Assembly: GCA_013423325.1 (NCBI GenBank)
Contig: BLJB01000021.1
Coordinates: 36,596-100,595, forward strand
Direction: 5' to 3'
Length of the DNA: 64,000 nucleotides
Origin: Usnea hakonensis
Lineage: Eukaryota > Ascomycota > Lecanoromycetes > Lecanorales > Parmeliaceae
Part shown: in pieces, positions 43,501 to 56,700 of the stretch
How positions within the stretch are numbered: the first letter of the stretch is position 1
How the letters are laid out: every line of letters begins with the position of its first letter
The notes under the pieces: model-generated
Told to the model about the DNA's origin: nothing
What the model saw: only the letters and a program-made list of their open reading frames with translations
The model's database searches: none
Translations under genes and position numbers: made by a program

Positions 43501-44755
43501 TCAAACCCTATTTTTGGTAATACTCGTGCTAGGGTAATTTACTAAGAAACCGTATACTAACAGTCCCGAATTAGAGTTCCGTGTAATAATGGTTCAAAGG
43601 CCCCATAGCATTTCGCTAAGGTAGGTACCTTAAGGGAATTATGTGGGTTCATAGAACGGTGTCACTGCGGTATCATTACGGTGTCAAATAGAATACGTAT
43701 AAATTAAAAGACTCTCTACTAACGTAGATTATAAAAAACGGTTACTTTATAGCGCTACGTAGAGTAATTTATTTTATTAGCGCCAAATACAGAAACTTGG
43801 ACCCCTAATTCAGATACACCAGTACCCCCCCGCGAGAAAATTTACCAAATCGCTTATTTCTGGCCTCAGATTCTTCGTAGCGTAGATGATTCTCCACAAT
43901 AAGCACTTCCGAGTACTTGGCTTAGCAGGCTTAGCAGTATCAAAAGAGATAACCGTGTTAATACGGTAATTCTAAAAAATCGTTAAATTTTAAAGCACGT
44001 TTCAAGGTATAATATAAAATACGTTTAATTTTTTAAACGCTTTTCTAAAACTACAGTTTAGATACGGTAAATTATAGAATATCGTCTCGATACGGTACTA
44101 CTTACCTTACCACCACCCCTTCTTTCACGGTTTAGCCAACCCATAGCCTTCCGCTAAGGTACCTATAATACCAGTAATATCACAGCGGCGCCGAGGACGC
44201 GTTAAGCGCGTACTCGGCCAACCACGAAGTATGTTCACCCTCCTCATCTTTCCTCATCTTTCCAACAAGTAAATAGGCCACAATGATTGCCAAAGATCCC
44301 AACCACACCGCCATCTGCTCCCCTCCTCTGAAGCGATCTCTTTTCAACAAGCCAAGCTGGAGTAGGCCTCAAGCGCTGAGCAGCGATACTGATCTCTTCC
44401 ATCGTTCAAATCAGACCTATGCTGATTTGGCGGCTGAGGCGGAGCGTGCACGGAAAAGAAAATTGGCTAGGAAAGAGAGGGAGAAAGCCTGCCAATATGC
44501 AATTGGAGAAAGCGCAGGCAAGAGACGGCGTGTTTCTGAGGACGAAGATAATGAGGACGAAGACTCCAGCAGCGATGAAAGCGCGGATCACTCCAGTCCT
44601 AGAGAAATCAAGACTAGCTCTCCTCAACCCAAAAAGAATCGCACTCTTCGTTCTAGGAGTCCTCAAGAGCCAATACACTCTCCAAAATCTTTACTAAAAC
44701 GCTACGAAGCTAAGGTTGCTGCGATCAAAGTAGGCCAAGAGCAAAAGCCCAAGCG

Positions 44756-44786
<31 letters not shown>

Positions 44787-47700
44787 AAATTTTCCTACAT
44801 TATTGATCTCGAAGATGAGGAAGCGTCAGCATTACCAGGGCAATTGCCAACATGGACCTCTGTAGTTGACGAGCCTGCGGCTCCTGTTGAAGAAGATAGC
44901 GAACCAGTATCCGATGACGAGTTCCCGGAGTTGGCTCGTCAGGCTAGGGAAAAGGCTCGAAGAAAACGTCTCGAAGAAGACATAGCATCTCGGACCCCAA
45001 ATCCTCAAGATGAGCAAATATCCTTGCACGGAACAATGCCTTCAACCTCACAGTCCGACCCAGTCCTTCACATACTGGTGACTTCAAGCATTGACAATAC
45101 CGTCCCTCTGATTGTTAGCAGAAGGCTGTCGCAGCGATTAAAGGATGTTAGATTGACATGGACAAAGCGACAGAATTTTTCTAGCGAATTCACAGACACT
45201 GTTTTCCTAACGTGGAGGGGGAAGCGAGTGTTCGATGTCACGACGTGCAGAAGCTTGGGCATCAGTGTTGATGCAATTGGAAGGGTTTCTACGAAAGGAG
45301 ACTCGTCGGAGGAAGAAGGGGCGCAGATTCATATGGAAGCAATGACACCCAGAATACTGGAAGCCTATAAGAAAGCAAAGCGTATGGAGACTGCCGGTCA
45401 AGAGGATGTTGCCGCAAAGGAGGAATCTGTGGGAGCGCAGGATCATGAATCCCAGTTCAGGATCATTCTGAAAGCAAAAGGACTTGCGGACTTCAAGCTC
45501 CAGGTCCGGCCGGTATGTCATCTGTGCGGTGAAGCTTACCATGATGACTAACAGATTTCAGTCTACTCTCGTCTCTAAAATCGTCAATGCTTTTCGGTAT
45601 GAGTATCAGATTAGTGGGGAGAAGAATGTCTTCCTATCCTTCGATGGAGAGCGACTGTCGTCTGACATCAGGATTGAGGAAACGGAGCTTAGCGATATGG
45701 ACACGCTTGATTGCTGGATTAGGCCCTAAAAAGATGTTACTGGCCTTCATTTTCAAGAGGGAGATCCTTAGGATCAGGTTTCTTCGAAGAATCAAGGGCG
45801 ATCCTAAAATTGGTTGTTCTAATTCACCGGAGAATCAGGTTTAGTTCTTACACAAGCACACCTTAGTTTCCGAGGCGTTCAGTAAGATCTAAAATCTCGG
45901 TCCGTTTGTGCAACGAAAGTGTACTAGTGGAAGAGAGTAAGCGCGAAAAAGTCCGACAGGGCCGTGCTGCCCCACTACCTCCAAAAAGTACTACTTACCT
46001 ACTTTATGAACCCCCACTCTGCAATCCAAAATTCAAAATCCAATTTTCTTTTTTCAAATCACCTTTGATCCGGTTGAAATACTCATCAAACAACATTCAA
46101 CCAGCAAGGTAAGTCTTTCCTATCCCTTTAGGCATTCAATCTTCGTTATTGCACTGCTTTGCCGTTCCTCATCGGTCTGCATACTCTCGACTTTCCACTT
46201 TGGGGTTACTGGCCATTCGATCGATATTGGATTCCGTCAATTAAGAGCTCCTGCAATGCTTCCCTCCCCAGATCCTGTCTCTTGCTTTTCACAGACTGAA
46301 TCCCCATTCTCTAGTCAACATGGCAATCCAGAAGATCCACGCACGCTACGTCTACGACAGCCGAGGCAATCCCACTGTAGAAGTTGACCTTGTCGATAGC
46401 ACAGGTTTACACAGAAGCATCGTGCCAAGTGGAGCCAGTACAGGGAAGCAAGAAAATGGGAGGAAAGCCGAAGAGGAGGGGCTAACATCCGAGTAGGCCA
46501 GCACGAGGCAAGTGAACTAAGGGACGGCGACAAATCCAAATGGGGTGGGAAAGGGGTTCTCAAAGCCGTTGCAAATGTCAATGAGATCCTTGGCCCCGCT
46601 GTCATCAAGGAAGGCTTCGACGTGACAGACCAAGCAAAGGTCGACGAATTCTTGAACAAATTAGACGGAACCAAGAATAAGACCAATTTGGGCGCCAATG
46701 CTATCCTTGGTGTCAGCTTGGCTGTTGCAAAGGCTGGTGCTGCAAAGAAGGTGTGTCGTCATGATCTAGCTTTGGAAACCCAAGAGCCTTTGCACTGATG
46801 AGTACGCTTCGCTGAAGAATGTGCCTTTGTACGCGCACATCTCCGACCTTGCAGGAACGAAGAAGCCATACGTCTTGCCAGTTCCGTTCATGAACGTTCT
46901 GAACGGCGGATCTCATGCTGGTGGTCGTTTGGCTTTCCAAGAATTTATGGTGGTGCCAGCGTATGTTGAGGCCTTAGAATAGATCGGCCTGCACTTCTCC
47001 GATAGCTGATCTTGTTAGTGCTGCTCCGTCTTTCAGCGAAGCAATGCGTCAAGGTAGCGAAGTATACCAGCAGCTCAAGTCGCTCGCGAAGAAGAAGTAT
47101 GGTCAATCTGCAGGCAATGTTGGTGATGAAGGTGGAGTTGCACCAGATATACAAACCGCGGAAGAGGCTTTAGATTTGATTACTGAGGCTATCGAGAAGG
47201 CGGGATACACAGGACAAGTCAAAATCGCTATGGACGTAGCGTCGAGCGAGTTCTACAAAGAGGATGCAAAGAAGTACGATTTGGATTTCAAGAACGCTGA
47301 TAGCGACAAGAGCAAATGGGTCACCTACGAGCAACTCGCAGACATGTACAAATCACTGGCGAGCAAGTATCCCATCGTCAGCATCGAAGATCCTTTCGCA
47401 GAAGACGACTGGGAGGCATGGAGTTACTTCTTCAAGACATCGGACTTCCAGATCGTTGGGTAAGAGTCCACAATGCTGCTTGTACGACTGACGTGCTAAT
47501 AGAAGCACGAATTCTAGAGACGATTTGACCGTTACTAATCCCGAATTCATCAAGAAAGCAATTGAGTTGAAATCATGTAATGCTCTGCTACTCAAGGTCA
47601 ATCAGATTGGTACCCTCACGGAATCGATACAGGCTGCCAAAGACGCTTACGCTGCAGGATGGGGTCTCATGGTATCGCATCGTTCTGGGGAGACGGAAGA

Positions 47701-50700
47701 TGTTACCATCGCAGATATCGCCGTGGGATTGCGATGTGGACAAATAAAGACAGGGGCACCTGCTCGGTCTGAGCGTCTAGCCAAGCTGAACCAAATACTC
47801 AGGATCGAGGAAGAGCTTAGCAAGGAGACGCCGTCAGCCGTATTTGCTGGTGACAAGTTCCGAACATCGGTCAATATTTAAATCAAGGTACGGTAATTAC
47901 CTAGGCTTTTCATAGCTTCAAAAATTTTCCATAGTAGTTTGAAATTTACTTCCAATTCAAATCACTAGCAAAGAGTAACATGCTCATCTGAGACTGTAAA
48001 CACTTCGTCCGAGTCGTGCAGAAGAATGTCCTCTCCGCATTGACGCTAGTGATTGAAAGAAAGGCGAATCCTTGTCACGCTCCTTTATCGCACACAGCAG
48101 CCTTTCTTTGCCCACAGAACATAATCGCATTTACAAGACCGAACTACTAGGCACTATCTGAGACAATAGGCGCAACTGCAAATCCTTTCCGCTGTTACTG
48201 TTCCTCCTATTCTTCCTGTTCCCTCGAATTCCACAATTGTAGAAATGCCGCCAGCAAATTGGCAAAGAGGTTCACTGCCCCTCACCTCATCCCTGCCACG
48301 TGTTTGCTGCAAGGCGTTTTTGCAGTATCCTCTTAACAGAACTCATACTGACCAGTAGGTATTTGACCAATTCAGACGACGACTCCGAGGATGAGAGCTC
48401 ATCGGATTCCTCGCACCCGGCTATTGCTAGACGGTCGAAGTTCGATGATGAAGAAGACGACAGCGATGTATGCATACAGACAATCTTGCTTTTTTTATTA
48501 CGTTGAGCTCAAAGCTCGTCAGGTTCTCGAGTCCTGGGATGCTGCCGAGGATTCCGATGTCGAGCGCGAAAAGGCTAAAAAGGCAGCGGAGGACAAGGCC
48601 AAGGCAGAATTAGAGGCAGCTGCAAATAAGAAGTCAAAAGCGCAAAGGATAGAGGAGAAAAGAATGGCCACCATGCGTAGAAAGGCCGCAGAAGAGGAGG
48701 AATCGAGTAGCGAGGAGGAGGACCAAGCGGCCGCTCGTGCGAGGTTACGACAAACAGAACAGGACTCCGATCTGAAGCACGCCGAGGATATGTTTGGTAA
48801 CATTGGTATCAACAAGGATCGGTCAGCTACAAAAGCTGTGGTGGTCGCAGATCCGTCGGATCCTTCGAGCGCCATAGATCTTTCTTCGCTTCCTCTCTTC
48901 AACCCGAACACGAAAGACCAATTTCTCAAACTACGCGAGACCCTCACGCCCATACTGGCATCTAACTCGAAGAAAGCCCAGTACACTCTTTTCATGCAAG
49001 AATTTACTAAGCAAATAGTCAAGGATCTGCCGAGCGATCAGATTAAGAAGATAGCAAGCGGTCTGACAACGCTTTCGAATGAGAAGATGAAGGAGGAAAA
49101 GGCAGCGGAGAAAGGTGGGAAGAAGACCAAGGCCGCTAAGAGCAAAGCAACTCTGGTAGCCAATCGTGACACGAGCTTCAAGGCGGATACAACAAGTTAC
49201 GGGGCCGACATTGGCGAGTATGTGATCGCATGGATCATATGTACTGTCCAGCTACTTTCTAACATTTTGCAGCGACGACGACTTTATGTGAACACTGTTC
49301 AATCAGATGTATCCAGACTTCTCAGCGAAGAGTCATGAGATCCCCAAAACCCGATCTCAGTCAAGCATGACCAGCTCTATAGAACACGAGGCTGCCGAGA
49401 ATCCCTAAATAGAGATATCGGGTTGCTTTGAAGATCCCCGAAAAGGAGCGTCCCTCTGCAGAAGATCTTTATGCATTTGTAGTGAGACGTCAGTCAAAAT
49501 TGAGTTGGGATTCAGGGACTATTTGACAGAATAGAGAATCAGGACTTCTATCTCGTTTTACCACCCGCAACCTAATCGGATTTCATCATGATGAATGAAC
49601 ATGAGTCTACAGAATGGCAATTCTAGCAATTAAGTACCGAGGAGCTGAATACATGGGACTGAAGATGGTGATATCTGGCGAAAGGCAAAATCACTCGAGC
49701 CCGCTGTCACTGCAGGGATATGCAGGAGTTATTAATGGAACATTTAATTGAAACCCAAACCACCCTTCCCCCTCGCCCCCCCCCAAAAACTAAAACCCCA
49801 ACACCAATTCTCCGCTAGAATCCTTCTTAACCTAGATTCATTTTCAATTATCACTCATCCCAATGATTTTCATATTTTCCCCTCTCTACAGACTCTCTCC
49901 TCTTCCCACCGTTTTGAACCCTGCTATTATCGCGCGACTACCGAGTCACCAGAGCCAAGGGTCCCAGAGCGGATAACGCCCGACCTTCCAGTCACGCTGT
50001 GACATATGCCGGCTGTCAGAAGCAAGGCAGACTTGCAAATTCAGAAAAACAAGGTCAGCATCCCTAATCTTCCCCTCCTTGCTGTTCTTCCCCTTGCTCT
50101 CGCTCTCTCTCAAAATAAGCCGTCTCGCGCTGACCGCTTGGGACGCATAGCTCGCTAATTCCTATCATGAGCTATTGGAGTATGTGGCGCCATTATGTTC
50201 GGGGCTATAGTTGAAGGACTACACTGAGATTATCGCTCACCATAGAGAGTTCTCGTCGAAAGACTTGCGGTCAGTCGGAAATTATACACTGGGCCGCCTC
50301 ATTGGCAAGGGATCTTTTGGCAAGGTCTACCTTGCATCGCATAAACTCACCAATGGGTCGAAGGTCGGAACCATGCTTCGCATACCTAGAAAAAAGTCGC
50401 TAAAATCGTCCAAGGTGGTGCTCAAATCAGCCAGTAAAGACGACTCAAACCTTGCCCGCGAGATTCATCATCATCGGCAATTTTTACACCCTCATATTGC
50501 TCGGCTATACGAAGTAATTGTAACGGAGAGTCTGGTATGGCTGGTTCTCGAGTATTGTCCTGGTGTGGCTGTGATAATCGATGTTATCTCTTGGCCCTTG
50601 CTGAAACTTTCTGGCAGGGGATGAGCTCTTCAACTACTTGCTCCGACATGGGGCGCTACCTGTGGAAAAGGTCCAGAGTATCTTTACCCAGCTCGTTGGA

Positions 50701-53700
50701 GCTGTTACCTACGTACACAACCTATCTTGTGTACACCGAGATTTAAAGTTGGAGAACATCCTGCTGGACAAGAATGAGAACGTGAAACTGTGTGACTTTG
50801 GATTCACCCGAGAGTACGAAGGCAAATCGAGCTATTTACAGACATTCTGTGGAACTGTTTGCTATAGCGCACCCGAGATGCTAAAAGGAGAAAAGTATGC
50901 TGGGGAAAAGGTAGACGTTTGGAGTTTGGGAATAATACTGTACGCACTGCTGACTGGAGAGCTGCCTTTTGATGATGAAGATGACATGATCACGAAGCAT
51001 AAGATCTTGTCGAGCGAGCCAAGTTTCCCCGACACTTTCCCGCCGGATGCCAAAGCGCTTGTTAGCCAACTTCTCTCCAAAAGACCACTTATTAGACTGG
51101 GGATTGCTGACATCTTAACAAACCCCTTCTTGTCAGAATACGCTCCGCAACAGCAGGCTATTCTTAAATTAGCTCAGCCCCTACCGTTTACTACGAATTT
51201 GGAAAAACAAACATTAGAGCGCATGCGTAGTGCCGGAGTTGATGTGGACAAAGTCATTGAGAATGTTCTAGCCCAGCGCTGCGATGCTTTGGCCGGCTGG
51301 TGGGCCTTGTTGCTTGAAAAGGAGGCGCGTAAAGAGAGAAGAAGAGAAAGAAAACGAAAGGAGCGAGAGATGGAGACCAAAAATGTTCGAAGGCTTAGCG
51401 CTGCCAGTAGTCGTTTGGAACGCATAGCAGCACCCTTGAGAGAAGTGGACGAAGAATTTCTACCCCATTCGCCGAGTGCTGATGGTCCACAAACTCGAGG
51501 GAGGCGGGAAAGGCGCAGCACACCTACTCGTAAGTCCCCTGAGTAAAATGGAGGTCGTATTGCACTGACATAGAGAAAGCACAACTAATTCTGCCCGAGC
51601 TTCCTCTACTGCCTGAAGCGATCACCTTTGATTCTCTTGGCTCTCCTGTCCCTCCCCCACCGATCGAGAAAGACTCAATACGTTCACGTTCAGCGAGCTC
51701 CTCTCGGCGCCGACCACCTCCTCCTCCCAAAGAGATGAGACGGTCCCGTCCAGGTAGCACGCTCCAACTAGTTTCTACGAATCCTGACCTCCTAGTGCCG
51801 CCGAACAGAACGTCAAAAAAACCTCCCAGTCATAGGCGCCAACACGCCTTCTTCAGCCAGCTGGCTTCCATCAAGCATTGGTTCATGGAGTCTGCGAAGA
51901 GAACTAAATCCCCTGCCTCTAGGAGTGGTTCTTCGACCCTCAAGAACTCTCCGCAGGAGAGGAAGAGCCCGATCGAACCCCGCCGTAACTTCAATAGTGG
52001 GACTCCAAGCCGATCAGCTGCGACAACGATGCGCCAGCTCTCTAACGCTTCATATCCCCTTTCGGGAATGCCAAATATCAGACATCGGTCTTCTCTGTCC
52101 CCTGCTCCAATAACCCCTCGATCCTCCTATCGCCGCTCTTCTGGCGGTCTCCGTGGCCGCAAGTCTACTTCCTCTTCAGTTTCCTCCATCCGCAGCATTC
52201 ATCATGTCCATACCCATTCAAAAGCGTCTTCCACGTCGTCCAATTCCAACTCGGTCCACTCTTCTGTCCCATTTTCCAAAACTTCACGTTCTCCGCACAC
52301 CTCTGTCAAAGTTCTCCCTGCCACGCCTACAGTGACAGCGTTCCCTTCAAACATCCGCGTCGTGCGAGCCGCGCCCAACTATAACGAACCGGCCAATTTT
52401 GCTTCCTGCAGTGGACTAGTGTACTCAAAGCGTAAGAAGAAGCCTTTCCGGGGGCCCATGCTCTCCATCGGTAACAATGTTGGTGGCGCATCTGCCCCCA
52501 GACCGAGAGATTCCAGTGCGGGTGGCAGCCGAAGTGCAAGCGCTGCTGGAAGGACCAGTAGGGAGATTATCGAAGAAGAAAACGAAGACGAAGTCGAAGA
52601 GGTAGATACGTTTAGTCCTCTTGCTCCGGAAACGGAAGAAACGATCATCTGGGAGAGCGGTAAAGAAACTGAAGTGGATGGTTGGGTCAGGAGACGGGGC
52701 GAATGAAAATCGTTTGCCCGACGTGAAGTTTGGCCGACTTTGGACTCCAATTTCACGTGCATTACGGATTTGGTCCAGACATCGGAGCGATGTATCATCC
52801 ATGTATCATAATTTTCATTCGGCCATTCTTGGGTATGTATCGACAAGTGGGTTATGTGCACGCGCTCTGAGCCACAGATCTCCAAGAAAAAGGGTCTTTG
52901 TCGTAAACACCGCGCCTTAGATCATGCCCAGTCCATTATAATTGCGTTGTACATAACAATGAGACTCTTATTCATTTATCGATGGACTCCATGTCCATTT
53001 TTCCTAGAATTAGAAGCTATATACAGGTACGCTAGCAGGCGATGAGGTCCATCGCGAAGGCTGGGTATGCCTGCTGTCATTGGTGTTTGGCGTTTCGGTC
53101 ACCCGCGCATTTTCAGGTTTCATCCTTTAATGCCCTGCCAAATATTAACATCCAGGTCCCCTTCCTGTACAATCGAGTCCTGCGCATTCGGTACTCCAAT
53201 GAGAGCTACTCCTTTCGGTACTAACACTTCAGACACATTGAAACATCCAAAAGCTGTGATTTTTATCAGTTCTGGGCAGCTTTTGAACATTCCAGCGACT
53301 ATGGAAGTGTCAATCTTGGTCAAGAATGAAATATTGATGTCTTTAAGGAGGGAGTACTGTTCCTTGCCGTCAAACACTTTTGAAAAACTTTCGTAGGTGA
53401 TGTGCCGGCATGAGCTGATATCTAGCCGCTCGAGACGGGGTCCAGAGTGTTCCATTAATGCTTCAAATCCCTCAGATGCCAGACCGATGGAATCTTTCGG
53501 ACCATCAGGTACTGCGTAATCGACAGAGCGATTGCTGGAAAAGTCGATGAAGGCAAGGGCCGGATTTGACCAACTGGTAAATAGAGATGCGAACCCGGCA
53601 TCGGTACAAATATCGTTTTCTGTAAATCGCAGCTTGCTTAGCTGAGTGCAAGAGGAATGAATCATGGACAAAGCATCGTCGTTAGCATCGCTGAACCCTT

Positions 53701-56700
53701 CGAGAGACAGTGTACGGAGGCCTGGACCGACAGATGATATCAAGTCCGTAAGGACGCCCGGAGAAGTTGCAGTTGGAAAGCGAAGAGACAAATGCTGCAG
53801 CTGCCTTAATTGCGTCATGGCACCAAGAGCTTTGTCCCCAAGCCGAAAGCATTTCTTCATCTTCAACTGTTTGACGTTAGGGCAATTGCGGACTAGACAC
53901 AAGAAAGTAACGTCGTCCATGGAATAATCGAGCCAAGATAAATTGAGCTTTTCGAGGCGATATCCGTGTTTTTCGAAAAATCGTGCCCACTTCGCGTTAG
54001 AAACTAGATTCGCTGCTTCAAGCTGCAAACTCCTAATGGGGACGTCACGCTCGATCATGTAGTCGACGACCTCATCCTTAAATTGCCCAGCGTTTCGGAG
54101 ATTCACATTCTGTACCTTTGGGACCACCGAAAAGATTTTGATATAGTCCTCGGTCTCAAGCTCTACAAAGCGTTAGACCAATCCTGAGACTAGAGGTGGC
54201 GGGACTTACTGCCACAGTCAAAGATATCTATCGTCTCAATATCAGAACGAAGGAAAAGATCAAGGGTTCGGGATGTGATGATACGCCTTCTGGATAGGAT
54301 CTGGCTCAAGCGGTTAAGCAGAGATAGTGGCAGATCACCAAATTCGTCGACATTGTGGATATTATTCGCAACTTCCTAAATTGGGTCAGAATTTAACGCA
54401 TGCCAGAGAATAGCAGCAGCATTTTCGAATATTGATTTTACCTTAATGCAAAGTTCTTGTAAAGTTCTAGAACCAATCTGCACGATGCCATCCAAAAGGT
54501 TACTCTGAACATGTCGCCGCTTATCTCGACTCACAGCCTCCTTTTTCGACCTTTGATCCTTTTTTTTTTGATCTTCTTGCTCCTTTGAACATTTAGTGCA
54601 AAGTAATCCGCCATCTGGGCCTGTTTTACTGTATGCTGTGACAGTGAACCTCTTCTCGCACTTCTCACAATTCTCCAATTGGCCAGGTAATGGCTTCTTC
54701 TTGGTGTACATGTCCCATGCAACGTCATCATCGTCCTCATCAGAGCCTTCATCCTTACGTTTCTTCTGGCTCTTGTGGCCCTTGCTCTCCTTGATTTTGG
54801 CTAGAGTCTTCTCCTGTTGTCGCTTTCTCTTCTTATTCTGGGCCGCAGATTCTATGCGCTCCTCATCGTGATCCTGTTCAATTGAGTCGCCGGTTAGGGC
54901 CGCAACTTGTTCCTGTTGCTGGCGAGCTTCCCTCTGACGACGCTCGTAGTCTGCAGAAATTTGAGCAGCTGATATATTGTTCGAAGCGAGGAAATCAGTG
55001 AGGGCCGACTGAGGGCCTCTGATCTGATTGTTTGCTGCTCTTCGTCCCGCCCTGTGTCATAACATCAAAGTCTGCAGTATTACGAAGGGATCTTGGACGT
55101 ACATTTTTGTTGTCACAGATCGATATCAATCTCTTCAGCTAGATCCAATCTGAAGCTATCCCGTATCTTTGAAGGGAATGAATGCGGACCAGAGTGGTTG
55201 ATATTAATTCGCAAGCAAGGCACGCAGGAATAGGAATAGTACACTAGCGCGAAGTTAGCACTTTACGCGCCTCTGCTTCGACGCGTCTTGAAAACTTTAG
55301 TGTGGCAAATCCTCCTCATAACCTGTGCACACTACAAGTATCTAAATGCGTTCAATCCTCAATTTTGAAACGGCACAATCTGCTTCTAAGTCACAATCCG
55401 TCTTCTATTATCTTACATATCAGTAGTAAAAGTACCGTATATCGTTCTGTCGCTAGTCATGACCAGGAGAGCCCCAGCCGGCAGGGCAGTCGGCTCTAGG
55501 CCCCCCTATCTTCGTGAGTCATTATCTTGTCAATTTCTAAATCTCGAGAGTAGTCTGACCGGTACTCAGCCGCGGATTCCGAAGCTTCATCTCGTCGGAA
55601 GCCCGGTAGACCAGCCAATCGATCTCAGCCCATAAGGTCTGGGACTACCAATCTTGGAGTCCCGATTTTGGATGGAGACTCTGTATCTGCCAAGTGTACC
55701 ACTAGTCGGCCACCCCCCCAAGTGCTAAAAGAAGTTGCGATTCCTCTTGGCGGCCGCTCGTCAACTTCCTCTTCCCTCTCCAGCGTTCGTGACGAGTTAA
55801 GCGAGTATGACACACCAGGCACGAGCACAGTAGTAACACCTGCAGAGTCTCTGATGAAAGGAGGACGATCAATCAAACGTCCGAGCAGGATTAGTAGCAG
55901 CAATTTGTCCTATCATACCGAGGAATCATTCAAGGGGAAGCGCAAGCGCATGGTTGTTGAGGAGCTCCTGAAAGCTGATGCAATGTTAGCACAAGAATTA
56001 CAGGAGCAAGAGTACGAAAAGGAGGAACACGTGGCTGCTAAACCCAGTTCAGTACGAAATGGACTCATCGAAGACTCTGAAGAGTCGTTGCTCTCGGATT
56101 CGAGGGAAGATAATTCGCTAGAAGCGGGAGACTCCGCAGTATCTCATTTACCTCCGTCCAAGAGGTCCAACAGAGGACGCCGCAAGGTTTGGCTATCTCA
56201 AGTTCTCCTTACGGATGTAGGAGGCGAGCAGTCTCAGGAAGAGTCCTCGAACGAAGAGAGAATCTCAGAAACACTTATGCCAAGGGCTAAGAGAGTAAAG
56301 ACTTCCTACCGTAAATCTTTGCCGTCTCGAGCTGCTCGCCAGTCGGCAAATGGTGCTATACAAACCAGTAATGCCGGCAAAGTCCGTGACAATGAGGACT
56401 CCGAAATGTCTAATCACTACGACGAGGCGTCTCTTTTCGACTCTGATAGTGAATCGGATGCGTTTGAAGACTCTGAAGATACTGATGAAGAGGCTGAGGA
56501 TGTCGTTGGTGCAGCAAACCGCCATACGACAGTTGTCGCGGCAAGCAGCTCCTCCTCAACGGCCATCCCGGCTACTGGTCGTCGAGACACCGGTCGTAGA
56601 GGGGCTCCGCCATCCCAAGCTATTAATCGTACTAGAAGCAGACGCTCTTGGCAGAGACGTATTGAAGACAGGGTAAGTTTTGAGATTCCTCCGCTCCCAC